64,000 nucleotides of DNA from Christensenella sp. UBA4675 (GCA_002405165.1 DHLF01000012.1:5407-69406); one strand, 5' to 3'; shown: positions 8,398 to 17,326, counted from the stretch's first letter. Notes: generated by a model from the letters alone, not told the origin. Translations and numbers: made by a program.

Positions 8398-11300
8398 TTA
8401 GTCTTTATCTTCGTCGTCGAATTCAAAGTTACCTAAATCGTCGATATCGGCAAAATCGTCGTCGCTAAGGTCGGCGCTCTTGAAATCTTCGCTTTGAGCA
8501 AAGTCGGTTTCTTCGTTAAATATATCGATTCCGTCGAGATTGTCAAAGTCGATATCTTTTTCGTCGGCGTCTTCTTGTTCGTCCTTAAAGTCAACTTCTT
8601 GTTCTTGTCTTCTTTCCGCACTCTTATTAGCGTTAGGAGTGTAATCGTCGTTATTGTACAAGTCGTCAAGCGATAATTCTTCTCCCGTTTCGGTAAGAAC
8701 TTTTATGTCTAAGGCGAGCGATTGTAATTCTTTGATAAGTACTTTAAACGCTTCGGGAATACCGGGTTCGCTTACTTCGTTTCCTTTTACGATAGAGTCG
8801 TAAGTTTTAACCCTTCCTTGAACGTCGTCCGATTTAACGGTCAATAATTCTTGTAAGATATGAGCCGCACCGTAAGCTTCCAACGCCCAAACTTCCATTT
8901 CTCCGAATCTTTGTCCGCCGAATTGAGCTTTACCGCCCAAAGGTTGTTGAGTAACCAAAGAGTAAGGTCCTATAGAACGAGCGTGAATTTTATCGTCGAC
9001 CAAGTGGTGAAGTTTAATCATATACATTTGTCCGACCGTTACTCTGTTTTCAAAAGCTTCGCCCGTTCTTCCGTCGTAAAGTTGAATTTTTCCGTCAACT
9101 TTGCCGTCGGGATTTACAAATCCGTTTTCTTCTAATAATTCTTTAATATCTTTTTCGGTTGCTCCGTCGAATACGGGGGTTGCAATTTTCCAACCGAGTT
9201 GTTTACATACTAAACCTAAATGAACTTCCAAAACCTGTCCGATATTCATACGGGAAGGAACGCCCAACGGGTTTAATACTATTTGGATAGGAGTACCGTC
9301 CGCCATAAACGGCATATCGCTTTCGGGTAAAATTCTTGAAATAACGCCTTTGTTTCCGTGACGTCCCGCCATTTTATCTCCGACGGAAATTTTTCTCTTT
9401 TGAGCTATATAAATTCTTACGGATTTTCTTACTCCCGGAGGTAATTCGTCTTTATTTTCTCTCGTGAATACTTTTACGTCTACTACGACTCCGCCTTCTC
9501 CGTGCGGAACTTTTAACGAAGTATCCCTTACGTCGCGGGCTTTGCTTCCGAAAATTGCTCTTAACATCTTTTCTTCGGGCGTGAGTTCGGCTTCTCCCTT
9601 AGGAGTTACTTTTCCTACTAAGTAGTCTTCGCCGGTAACTTCGCTACCGATTCTTATAATACCGTCTTCGTCAAGGTTTTTAAGCTGGTCCGCACTTGCT
9701 CCCGCAATATCTCTCGTAATTTCTTCCGCGCCGAGTTTTGCAATATCTCTCGCTTCGGTTTCGTATTCTTCTATATGGATAGAAGTAAATACGTCGTTCA
9801 TAACTAACTTTTCGCTTAATAAAATAGCGTCTTCGTAGTTATAACCTTCCCAAGTCATAAAACCGACCAAAATGTTTTTACCTAACGCTAATTCGCCGTC
9901 TTTCGTAGAAGGTCCGTCGGCAATAATTTCGCCGTCTTCCACCTTGTCGCCCGCAGTTACGATAGGCTTTTGGTTTATACAGGTTCCTTGGTTGGAACGT
10001 TCGAATTTTTTAAGTTTGTATTCTTTGTCTACACCGTCGTTTTGCGCGACTACTATAGAATCTCCGTTTACTTCTTTAATAGTACCGCCCTTTTGAGCTA
10101 CTACCATTACGCCCGAATCGTACGCGATAGTTCCTTCTATTCCCGTACCTACGATAGGAGCTTCGCAAGTAAGTAGCGGAACTGCCTGTCTTTGCATGTT
10201 AGAACCCATCAAGGCTCTGTGCGTATCGTCGTTTTCAAGGAACGGAATTAAAGCCGTCGCTACCGATACCAACTGCTTGGGCGAAACGTCCATGTAATCG
10301 ATTTGATTTCTGGGAAGTTCGGTAATTTCTTCCTGTCTTCTGCAAGATACTTGTTCGTTTACGAATCTGTTGTTTTCGTCAAGCGGTTCGTTTGCCTGAG
10401 CCACAACGTATCTGTCTTCTTCGTCTGCGGCAAGATAGTCTACTACGTCCGTTACTACGCCCGTAGTTTTATTTACTCTTCTATAAGGCGATTCGATAAA
10501 TCCGAATTCGTTTACTTTCGCAAAAGTGGACAAAGAAGTGATAAGACCTATGTTTTGACCTTCCGGCGTTTCGATAGGACACATTCTTCCGTAGTGGGTG
10601 TAGTGAACGTCCCTGACTTCGAAAGTAGCTCTTTCTCTGTTTAATCCGCCAGGTCCTAACGCCGACAACTTTCTCTTGTGAGTAAGTTCCGCGATGGGGT
10701 TGGTTTGGTCCATAAATTGCGATAATTGAGAAGAACCGAAAAATTCTTTAATCGCCGCGCTTACGGGACGAGCGTTTACTAGTTTTTCGGGAGTGATATC
10801 TTGACTCGTGGTGTTTTGAGTGGACATTCTTTCTCTTATAACTCTTTCTAACCTGCTCATACCGATTCTGAATTGATTTTGCAACAATTCTCCGACACTT
10901 CTTACTCTTCTGTTTGCCAAGTGGTCGATATTGTCTACTACGCCGATTCCGTAATTATAATCGAGGTTTACGGAAACGCTTGCGATAATATCGTCTAAGG
11001 TTATGTGTTTATAGTTTAATTTTTCTATTACGGGTTTAATTACTTTCTTTTGTTCGATAGTAAGTTTTCCGTCGAATCTTTCGTCGATTAAACGGCAGAA
11101 TTCAACAGCGCCTTCAACGAAACGTCTTCTTTGTTCTTTTCTCTTTTCGTAATTCTTTTTATCTTCGATTTTTTCTTCGCCTTCAACGATTTCCGTTTCT
11201 TTAACGTAATATAAATCGTTGATTTTGTCGCAATATTTTTCGGCGGTAGTTTCAATTCCCGTTTCTTTTCCGTATTCGGCAACTTCCCTTATAAATTTAT

Positions 11301-12417
11301 AATTAGGATAGTGCATCGTTTCCAACATTCCGAAAGTTTTAGCTTTTAATCCCGTTATCGCGTTAAAGCTAACCGCGTTATTCGCAATAATAACGTGTTT
11401 TTCTCCGTTTACGTCTACGAAAACTCTGTTAATACCTGCATTTTGAATTTTCTCGGCGATTTCTTCCGTGATTATATCGCCTTTAACGCATAAAACTTCC
11501 CCGTTTTCGTCGATAACGTCTTCGTAAGACTTTAATCCCGCAAGTCTTACGCCCATTCTCATACGTTTGTCGAATTTATATCTGCCTACTTTTCCCAAAT
11601 CGTATCTTCTTACGTCGAATAAAACGTTTTTGATATGATTTTTAGCGGCTTCTTCATCCGGAATTTCACCGGGACGTAAAATTTTGTATAAGTCGAATAA
11701 TCCGTCTTTTTCGCTCTTGCATCCGTCTTTTTCCAAAGTGTTGCAAATGGTCGGGTCGTTTGCAAATAATTCTTTTAATTGTTCGTCCGTTCCGAATCCT
11801 AATGCTCTTAACAAAATGGTTGCGTAAATTTTACGAGTTTTATCTACGCACGCCTTTAAAATTTTGCCGTTTTCGCCAAAAGATTGTTCGTATTCAATCC
11901 ACGCGCCCCTATTCGGGATAATTTGCGCGTTGAAAAGGAGTTTTCCGCTTTTTACGTCCTTCGCGCTGGTGTTGTATACGCCCGGCGAACGAACGAGCTG
12001 AGATACTATAACTCTTTCCGCTCCGTTTATGATAAACGAACCGTTTTCAGTCATTTTAGGCAATTCGCCCATGTAAATGTCTTTGGTTAAAATATCTCCC
12101 GTAATTTTATTGACGAGTTGAATTTTTACCGAAAGCGAAACTGCGTAAGTAGCGTCCCTTTCTCTACACGTCTTTTCGTCGTATTTCGGTACGCCCGAAA
12201 GAGTGTGCTCCAAAAAGTTGAGTTCGAAGTGGTCGGAGAAATCGGTAATGGGCGAATAATCTTCGAATACTTCGCTTAAACCTTCTTCGATGAAACTGTC
12301 GTAACTGTCTTTTTGTATCTCGATAAGATAGGGAATTTCGGTTACTTCTTTGATTTTTGAAAAAGTTTTTCTCTCGGTCTTACTTTTGCCGAATGTTACT
12401 GTTTGCAAACTTCTCAT
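8398..12417 (-). CDS. rpoB: RNA polymerase subunit beta
   Basis: Second large catalytic subunit of RNA polymerase. The 1339-residue protein carries all conserved beta regions, including the rifampicin pocket, where NPIAELTHKRKLSALG keeps the residues of the sensitive form, and the C-terminal GGKAQFGGQRFGEMEVWAL clamp region. It is longer than I expect for a Firmicute (about 1180-1250). The last 89 residues form an extension whose final 69 residues hold about 32 Asp/Glu against 4 Lys and few hydrophobic residues. The start is ATG with AAGGAG 12 bases upstream; a consensus promoter lies 160 bp upstream. Confidence 0.97.
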   Translation of the reverse strand: MRSLQTVTFGKSKTERKTFSKIKEVTEIPYLIEIQKDSYDSFIEEGLSEVFEDYSPITDFSDHFELNFLEHTLSGVPKYDEKTCRERDATYAVSLSVKIQLVNKITGDILTKDIYMGELPKMTENGSFIINGAERVIVSQLVRSPGVYNTSAKDVKSGKLLFNAQIIPNRGAWIEYEQSFGENGKILKACVDKTRKIYATILLRALGFGTDEQLKELFANDPTICNTLEKDGCKSEKDGLFDLYKILRPGEIPDEEAAKNHIKNVLFDVRRYDLGKVGRYKFDKRMRMGVRLAGLKSYEDVIDENGEVLCVKGDIITEEIAEKIQNAGINRVFVDVNGEKHVIIANNAVSFNAITGLKAKTFGMLETMHYPNYKFIREVAEYGKETGIETTAEKYCDKINDLYYVKETEIVEGEEKIEDKKNYEKRKEQRRRFVEGAVEFCRLIDERFDGKLTIEQKKVIKPVIEKLNYKHITLDDIIASVSVNLDYNYGIGVVDNIDHLANRRVRSVGELLQNQFRIGMSRLERVIRERMSTQNTTSQDITPEKLVNARPVSAAIKEFFGSSQLSQFMDQTNPIAELTHKRKLSALGPGGLNRERATFEVRDVHYTHYGRMCPIETPEGQNIGLITSLSTFAKVNEFGFIESPYRRVNKTTGVVTDVVDYLAADEEDRYVVAQANEPLDENNRFVNEQVSCRRQEEITELPRNQIDYMDVSPKQLVSVATALIPFLENDDTHRALMGSNMQRQAVPLLTCEAPIVGTGIEGTIAYDSGVMVVAQKGGTIKEVNGDSIVVAQNDGVDKEYKLKKFERSNQGTCINQKPIVTAGDKVEDGEIIADGPSTKDGELALGKNILVGFMTWEGYNYEDAILLSEKLVMNDVFTSIHIEEYETEARDIAKLGAEEITRDIAGASADQLKNLDEDGIIRIGSEVTGEDYLVGKVTPKGEAELTPEEKMLRAIFGSKARDVRDTSLKVPHGEGGVVVDVKVFTRENKDELPPGVRKSVRIYIAQKRKISVGDKMAGRHGNKGVISRILPESDMPFMADGTPIQIVLNPLGVPSRMNIGQVLEVHLGLVCKQLGWKIATPVFDGATEKDIKELLEENGFVNPDGKVDGKIQLYDGRTGEAFENRVTVGQMYMIKLHHLVDDKIHARSIGPYSLVTQQPLGGKAQFGGQRFGEMEVWALEAYGAAHILQELLTVKSDDVQGRVKTYDSIVKGNEVSEPGIPEAFKVLIKELQSLALDIKVLTETGEELSLDDLYNNDDYTPNANKSAERRQEQEVDFKDEQEDADEKDIDFDNLDGIDIFNEETDFAQSEDFKSADLSDDDFADIDDLGNFEFDDEDKD

Positions 12418-12576
12418 CTAAATTTTTTGCTCCTTTTAATTTGCGAAAACGTATTGCGTTGTTTTCGGAAATGTTGTATAATACCCATAATTTCAAATGC
12501 TATATGGCATTTTTGGAATTTTTTACCCCGTTCAAAACGGCGCAATAGGACATTATGGATAATTTTGCATTTTGAT

Positions 12577-12605
12577 ATTATAATCCCGTTTTGTCCAAAA
12601 GTCAA
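12577..12605 (-). promoter_or_regulatory. Sigma-A promoter of rpoBC
   Basis: TTGACT, exactly 17 bp, then TATAAT on the minus strand. The predicted start near 12570 leaves a leader of about 150 nt before rpoB. That leader holds short inverted repeats (for example GAAAAC/GTTTTC near 12445-12466) but no recognisable riboswitch or ribosomal-protein gene (rplJL is not adjacent). Confidence 0.85.
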
Positions 12606-12674
12606 ACGAATTTAGCTAATTATTTAAAAATAATTATTATTTAGGGGAAAAATATAATTTACGGAGAAAAAAAC

Positions 12675-12917
12675 GTGCGAATAGATAAATTTTTAAAAAT
12701 TTCGAGAATTTTAAAAAGAAGAGCCGTCGCAAACGAAGCGTGTAACGGCGGAAAAGTGGAAGTAAACTCAAAAAGCGTAAAACCGAGTTATCAGGTAAAG
12801 GAAGGCGACGTTGTAAAACTTACTTTCGGAAACGGCTCTATTTCCTTTAAAATCCTTTCCGTAAAGGAAAACGTTAAAAAGGAGGAAGCAAGTAGCTTAT
12901 ACGAAATCATTCAATGA
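12675..12917 (+). CDS. S4-domain RNA-binding protein, RqcP-like
   Basis: An 80-residue protein consisting almost entirely of an S4 RNA-binding domain: MRIDKFLKISRILKRRAVANEAC at the N-terminus is the typical alpha-L motif, followed by GKVEVNSKSVKPSYQVKEGD. Size and pattern match the RqcP/YabO family, which in Bacillus helps RqcH add alanine tails to peptides stuck on split 50S subunits. The start codon is GTG with ACGGAG 8 bases upstream. It overlaps ispDF by four bases (ATGA), so translation is probably coupled. RqcP itself is inferred from size and family; another small S4 protein (HslR type) is possible. Confidence 0.75.
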   Translation: MRIDKFLKISRILKRRAVANEACNGGKVEVNSKSVKPSYQVKEGDVVKLTFGNGSISFKILSVKENVKKEEASSLYEIIQ

Positions 12918-14032
12918 AAACGAGCGTTATATTAGCTTGCGCGGGAAAAGGCGTTCGCGCAGAATTTAAAGACAATAAATTATTACAAAAAATAGGAAAT
13001 ATTACGATTTTTGAAAAGACTTTTTCGGTTTTTGAAAAAAGTAATTTAATAGACGAAATAATAGTTGCTTGCAGTAAGGAAGATTTAGACGTATTTAAAA
13101 CTTTAACAAAAAACGCAACCAAAAAAACGACATTCGTTTTAGGCGGAAAAACAAGAACGGAATCCGTTTACAACGCTTTAAAAATCGCCGAAAACGATAT
13201 CGTTTTAATTCACGACGGAGCAAGACCTTTTTTGCAAGAACAAACAATAGAAAACTGCGTAAAAAGCGTAAAGGAGTTTTCAAGCGGAATAGCGTGCTGT
13301 CCTTGCGTGGACACGCTTGCGTATAGTCAAGACGGAAAAACGATAAATAAAAGCGTAAGACAAGGTTTTTACAACGTCCAAACTCCGCAAGGGTTTTTAA
13401 AAGACGAAATTTTGTCTTGCTACGAAAAAGCTATGAAAAGCGATAAAACTTACACCGACGACGCATCCGTTTACGGCGAATTTTTACGCCCCGCCCATAT
13501 TTGCGAAGGGGACGCGTCAAATAAAAAACTAACCTATAAAAGCGATTTTTCAAGCGACGTTTTAGTGGGAACGGGGTTCGATTTGCACCGTTTGGTTACG
13601 GATAGAAAACTTATATTAGGCGGAGTTGAAATTCCGCACGACAAAGGCTTGCTCGGACACAGCGACGCGGACGTTTTAACGCACGCCGTTATGGACGCGA
13701 TTTTATCCGCCCTATCGCTAGGCGATATAGGCAAACACTTTCCCGACAAAGACCCCGCTTACAAGGGAATATCCAGTATCGTTTTACTTAAAAAAGTGCT
13801 TGAAATCATTAAAAATAAAGGATACAAAGTCCGCAACGTTTCGGCTGTAATTATGGCTGAAAAACCAAAGTTATCCACATATACCGAAAAGATATCCACA
13901 ACCTTGGCGGAAGTTATCCACATAGACGCAAAAAGAGTGGGAATAACTTGCACGACGCTTGAAGGCGTGGGACTTGTAGGCAGAGAAGAAGCGATAGCTT
14001 GTCAAGCGTATTGTATGCTAGAAAAAGCTTAA
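12914..14032 (+). CDS. ispDF: Bifunctional IspD/IspF (MEP pathway)
   Basis: A fusion of two MEP-pathway enzymes in one 372-residue chain. Residues 1-215 resemble IspD, which joins methylerythritol 4-phosphate to CMP: LACAGKGVR near the N-terminus is the nucleotide-binding loop and HDGARPFL (about 100) is conserved, although the usual PKQ after the loop is replaced by NKLLQ. Residues 216-372 are IspF, which makes the cyclodiphosphate: FDLHRL holds the zinc Asp/His pair and GHSDADVLTHAVMDA is the family signature. IspE is not in the window. It overlaps the S4 gene upstream. Its 3' part contains three DnaA-box-like 9-mers. Fused IspDF is known in several bacterial groups and skips IspE in order. 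Confidence 0.93.
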   Translation: MKTSVILACAGKGVRAEFKDNKLLQKIGNITIFEKTFSVFEKSNLIDEIIVACSKEDLDVFKTLTKNATKKTTFVLGGKTRTESVYNALKIAENDIVLIHDGARPFLQEQTIENCVKSVKEFSSGIACCPCVDTLAYSQDGKTINKSVRQGFYNVQTPQGFLKDEILSCYEKAMKSDKTYTDDASVYGEFLRPAHICEGDASNKKLTYKSDFSSDVLVGTGFDLHRLVTDRKLILGGVEIPHDKGLLGHSDADVLTHAVMDAILSALSLGDIGKHFPDKDPAYKGISSIVLLKKVLEIIKNKGYKVRNVSAVIMAEKPKLSTYTEKISTTLAEVIHIDAKRVGITCTTLEGVGLVGREEAIACQAYCMLEKA

Positions 14033-14247
14033 AACAACAATATGTAGTGGTTTTATAATTTAAAAAACACAATTTTAAACAAACAACTCCGTTTTATGTT
14101 CAAACAAGTTTTGCATAAAACGGAGTATTTTTTTAATTTTATAAACGACAAAAATCGACGATTTTATAACTGATTTTTAAAAAGTTATCCACAGTTTAGG
14201 ACAAGATTATATGTTTTATACACAATTTCTATGAATATTTTTCCACA
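13871..14247 (+). other. Cluster of DnaA-box-like 9-mers
   Basis: Six same-strand 9-mers close to the DnaA box TTATCCACA: perfect copies at 13871, 13914 and 14185, and variants ATATCCACA (13892), TTTTCCACA (14239) and TTATACACA (14216). The first three lie inside ispDF at 21-22 bp steps, about two helical turns; the rest follow the ispDF terminator and lead into very AT-rich sequence (14248-14440). No dnaA or dnaN is near. The cluster could titrate DnaA, act as a DnaA-controlled site, or be a secondary unwinding site. Confidence 0.55.
14086..14134 (+). terminator. Terminator after ispDF
   Basis: Perfect 13-bp stem (ACTCCGTTTTATG with CATAAAACGGAGT) followed by ATTTTTTT. It ends the S4-ispDF transcript. 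Confidence 0.9.
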
Positions 14248-14352
14248 ATTTTTTCATCTTTTTTAAAAGCGATTTTACCCCTTTTAAAAAGTCGAAATTT
14301 TAACTTTTTAATTAAAACTAACGGCAAACGTAATTTTTTAAAAATAAAATCA

Positions 14353-14386
14353 ACGGTGAAAAAATTTAAACAAATTTTTTCACCGT
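14353..14386 (-). terminator. Terminator after copA (possibly bidirectional)
   Basis: Perfect 15-bp stem ACGGTGAAAAAATTT / AAATTTTTTCACCGT with a four-base loop, 55 nt past the copA stop. The T-run after it on the minus strand is interrupted (TGATTTTATTTTT), so efficiency is uncertain. Confidence 0.7.
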
Positions 14387-14441
14387 TTTAAAATATAGCA
14401 TAAAATATAAATTTTCTTTAAATTTTAACAAAGTTTAAAAT

Positions 14442-16592
14442 CTATTTTAGCTTTTTAAGCCTTAACGCGTTAAGCACTACGCAAATACTCGACAAACTCA
14501 TACAGACGGAAGCAATCATCGGACTGAAAGTAAATCCCGCCCAACTAAACAATCCGCACGCAACGGGTATAGCTATTACGTTATAGAAAAACGCCCAGAA
14601 TAAATTTTGTTTAATATTTCTAACGGTCGCCTTACTTATTTTTACCGCCTGAACCAAATCTTTACAATCGGACGAAGTTATAATAACGTCGGCGCTATCT
14701 ATTGCAATATCCGTACCCGAACCTACCGCCACGCCTACCGTTGCGGTTGTCATGGCAACGGCGTCGTTAATACCGTCCCCAACGAAAGTCGTTACGTTAT
14801 TTTTAGTCGCTTGCTCTACTACTTTTGCTTTATCTTCGGGCATCATTTCGGCTTTAAATTCGCTTATTCCGCAAGATTTGGAAACTCTTTCGGCGGTAGA
14901 ATAATTATCCCCCGTGAGCATTACCGTTTTAATTCCGTAATCGGCTAGTTCTTGCATAACGTCTTTAACGCCTTCCCTTATCTTATCGGACAAGGTTATT
15001 ACGGCTTTCGGTTCACCGTTTACCGTTGCTATTAGCGTTGTAACACCGCTACCGGACGACTTTTTATATCTATCGTAAAATTCTCCTTTCGTTACGCCAA
15101 CGTAGTCGCATTTACCTATTTTATATTCTTTTCCGTCAATTACGCCTTGAACTCCGCAAGAAGTAACGCTTACAAAGTTTTCTACTTCCTTTAAAGTTTT
15201 ACCGTTTGCGAGAGCGTAATCGCATATTGCACCCGCAATCGGGTGGGAACTGTTTTTTTCTATCGATGCGATTTCGGATAAAATATCTTCCGTGTAATAA
15301 TAATCGGTTACTTGAAATTTACCTTCCGTAAGCGTTCCCGTTTTATCGAAAAATGCGTATTTAGTTTTAGATAGATATTCAAGCGAAGCTCCGTTTTTAA
15401 TTAAAACGTTTTTACTTGCCCCTACGCCCGTTGCAGTCATAACCGCCAGTGGCGTGGCAAGCCCTAGTGCGCAAGGACACGAAACGACTAATACCGCAAC
15501 TCCGTAATTTATTCCCTGTTCTAAGCTTCCGAATATCGCCCATAAAGTAAAGGTGATAAAAGCTATTAAAAATACTACGGGTACAAAAATTCCCGCAACC
15601 TTATCCGCCAAATGCGCAATGGGAACTTTATCCGCGCCCGCTTCCGATACGAGCTTGATAATTTTTCCTAACGTCGTATCTTCCCCGAGAGCGGTAATTT
15701 CGGCTTGACAATATCCGCTTACAACTATCGTTCCGCCACGTATTATTTTTCCTACGCCTAATTTTACGGGTAAGCTTTCTCCCGTTATTGCCGACTGGTC
15801 AACGAAAATTTCGCCTTTTTTGATTATTCCGTCGGCGCAAATTTTATCCCCGCTTTTTAAAACGAAAATTTGTCCTTTATCTAGCGACGATACTTCTACT
15901 TCCTTTTCTTCTCCGTTTTCGGTTAAAATAACCGCTTTATCGGGGGTTAGAGCAAGAAGTCCCGCAATTGCGTTCCTCGTTTTTCCTATCGCCCTTTCTT
16001 CCAAATATTTTCCGATAGAAACTATTACGACTATCATTGCGGAAGAGTCGAAAAACATATTTTTCATATACTCGTGTTTAAGCGCTTCGTTTTTAGAAAA
16101 CATAGCAATACAAGCCGATACCGTAGCGTAAATAAATGACGCAAGCGAACCTACCGCAACCAAAGAACTCATATTCGGGTGCAATTTAATTATCTTTTTT
16201 ATACCGTCCGCATAATAAGAAATATTGATGATAATTACCGCCACGCACAATACAAACGATATAACGGGCGAAACCATCATGTTAAATTTATGTGGTAAAA
16301 AAGAGAACATATCGCCGAACATTAAAAACATCATTACGACTAAAATACTCGCCGATATAACGATTTTCAATAGTTTATTCTCTTTTTTTTCTTCGCACGG
16401 AGTATAACCTGCTTTTCTTACCGATTCCTTTATTTGCTCCAAAGTACAATTTTCGTAATACACTATTACGGATTTATCCGCAAGCGCAACTTTACATTCC
16501 TTTACGCCTTTTACTTTTTTTACGGCTTTTTCTACGGAACTTACGCATGCCGAACAGCGCATATCCGCAACTTTAAATTTACTTTCCGTCAT
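14442..16592 (-). CDS. copA: Copper-exporting P-type ATPase (CopA-like)
   Basis: A P1B-type ATPase in the cell membrane that probably pumps Cu(I) out of the cytoplasm. The 716-residue protein has one heavy-metal domain with a CSAC pair (about 12-15), six to eight membrane helices, the transport motif CPCALGLATP in helix 6, the phosphorylated aspartate in DKTGTLTEGKF, the SSHPIAGAI histidine motif, TGDNYSTAERV and GDGINDAVAM. FFYNVIAIP and MSLSSICVV in the last two helices fit the Cu(I) subgroup rather than zinc or cadmium. A promoter with operator-like repeats lies upstream. No copper chaperone or CsoR/CopY regulator gene is adjacent. Confidence 0.92.
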   Translation of the reverse strand: MTESKFKVADMRCSACVSSVEKAVKKVKGVKECKVALADKSVIVYYENCTLEQIKESVRKAGYTPCEEKKENKLLKIVISASILVVMMFLMFGDMFSFLPHKFNMMVSPVISFVLCVAVIIINISYYADGIKKIIKLHPNMSSLVAVGSLASFIYATVSACIAMFSKNEALKHEYMKNMFFDSSAMIVVIVSIGKYLEERAIGKTRNAIAGLLALTPDKAVILTENGEEKEVEVSSLDKGQIFVLKSGDKICADGIIKKGEIFVDQSAITGESLPVKLGVGKIIRGGTIVVSGYCQAEITALGEDTTLGKIIKLVSEAGADKVPIAHLADKVAGIFVPVVFLIAFITFTLWAIFGSLEQGINYGVAVLVVSCPCALGLATPLAVMTATGVGASKNVLIKNGASLEYLSKTKYAFFDKTGTLTEGKFQVTDYYYTEDILSEIASIEKNSSHPIAGAICDYALANGKTLKEVENFVSVTSCGVQGVIDGKEYKIGKCDYVGVTKGEFYDRYKKSSGSGVTTLIATVNGEPKAVITLSDKIREGVKDVMQELADYGIKTVMLTGDNYSTAERVSKSCGISEFKAEMMPEDKAKVVEQATKNNVTTFVGDGINDAVAMTTATVGVAVGSGTDIAIDSADVIITSSDCKDLVQAVKISKATVRNIKQNLFWAFFYNVIAIPVACGLFSWAGFTFSPMIASVCMSLSSICVVLNALRLKKLK

Positions 16593-16601
16593 AATAGCTC
16601 C

Positions 16602-16633
16602 TTAATATGAATATTACTTCAATTTCATATTAA
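16602..16633 (-). promoter_or_regulatory. Inverted repeat between copA promoter and start codon
   Basis: Perfect 10-bp arms TTAATATGAA and TTCATATTAA separated by 12 bp, so the half-sites lie two helical turns apart. The repeat begins at the -10 element and ends at the ribosome binding site, a place where a bound repressor would block transcription. A separate near-match to the CopY box TACANNTGTA (TACAATTGTC, 16650-16659) overlaps the -35 element. Confidence 0.5.
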
Positions 16634-16661
16634 ATATAGTATATTAAATTACAATTGTCAA
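16633..16661 (-). promoter_or_regulatory. Sigma-A promoter of copA
   Basis: TTGACA, 17-bp spacer, TATATT on the minus strand, about 40 bp before the copA start codon, which has AAGGAG at its ribosome binding site. Confidence 0.8.
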
Positions 16662-16681
16662 CGAAAAAATTAAAGTTTTTA

Positions 16682-17326
16682 TTAAGAATTACCGCCGTTT
16701 TCGTCGGGCTTTTGTTTATCGGGGAAAAAATCTTTGGTTTTTGATTTTTCGGGCTTTAACTCGCCTTCTAACTCATCTATTCTTTGCCTTAACTTTTCGT
16801 TTATTTTTTTCTCTTTTAAAGCTATTTTTTCAAATAATCCGTTTATTTCTCTTTGCAATCTTTTATACAAAAACGAACTTTTTTCTTTTTTGTTTTCGTA
16901 CGGATTTTTAAAGCTTACGCCCTTTTGTTTTAGTCCTTTCATAACGAGTTCAACAAGCGGTCTGTCGCAAGAAATTACGTTGCGATACTTGTTTTGAATT
17001 CTTAAAGCCATTTTAGCGTTTCCAAAAGACAATTCGTCTATAACTCTTCTCACGCTTTTTCCGTTAGCCGTTCCCGTTAAAATTTTTTCGATAATTTCAA
17101 CCGTTTCACACTTAGTAAAAGGCTCTACCGTTTTGCTTTGAAGTTCTTTTTCGTCTAAGCGTTCGTTTTTTATAAGGAAATAATAATAATTTCTTACGCT
17201 TCCACCCGCGCGTTTATTTTTTCTTGCAAACTCCAAAAATACTTTGGATAGGGAACTACCCGTTTTTTTGCTTAACTTTGCCATTTCTATCAATTCGTTT
17301 TTTTCTTGTTCGGAAAACCCTTTCAT
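16682..17326 (-). CDS. Unknown charged protein, possibly DNA-binding
   Basis: I do not recognise this gene with certainty. The 214-residue product starts MKGFSEQEKNELIEMAKL; I chose this ATG because AGGAG lies 8 bases upstream, whereas a longer open frame to 17416 has no such site. Residues 1-60 (kinase-like spacing absent, but helix-rich with SGSSLSKVFLEFARKNKRAGGSVRN in outline) look like a small Myb/homeodomain-type helical module, and SVRNYYYFLIK recurs in my memory of clostridial proteins of unknown function. The middle carries FGNAKMALRIQNKYRNV. The C-terminal third is a Lys/Glu-rich coiled coil (EKKINEKLRQRIDELEGEL). No signal peptide or membrane segment. A sporulation-related regulator is a guess only. 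Confidence 0.6.
   Translation of the reverse strand: MKGFSEQEKNELIEMAKLSKKTGSSLSKVFLEFARKNKRAGGSVRNYYYFLIKNERLDEKELQSKTVEPFTKCETVEIIEKILTGTANGKSVRRVIDELSFGNAKMALRIQNKYRNVISCDRPLVELVMKGLKQKGVSFKNPYENKKEKSSFLYKRLQREINGLFEKIALKEKKINEKLRQRIDELEGELKPEKSKTKDFFPDKQKPDENGGNS

Noticed and set aside
14152..14166. AAAATCG-A-CGATTTT palindrome among the DnaA boxes as a regulator site
   Set aside because: A short A/T-rich palindrome of this kind is expected by chance here and matches no operator I know closely.
13871..14440. The DnaA-box cluster as the chromosomal origin
   Set aside because: No dnaA, dnaN or rpmH nearby, and highly expressed minus-strand genes (rpsB, tsf at 52 kb; rpoB, tuf at 1-12 kb) lie on both sides with the same orientation, which argues against a fork divergence point here.
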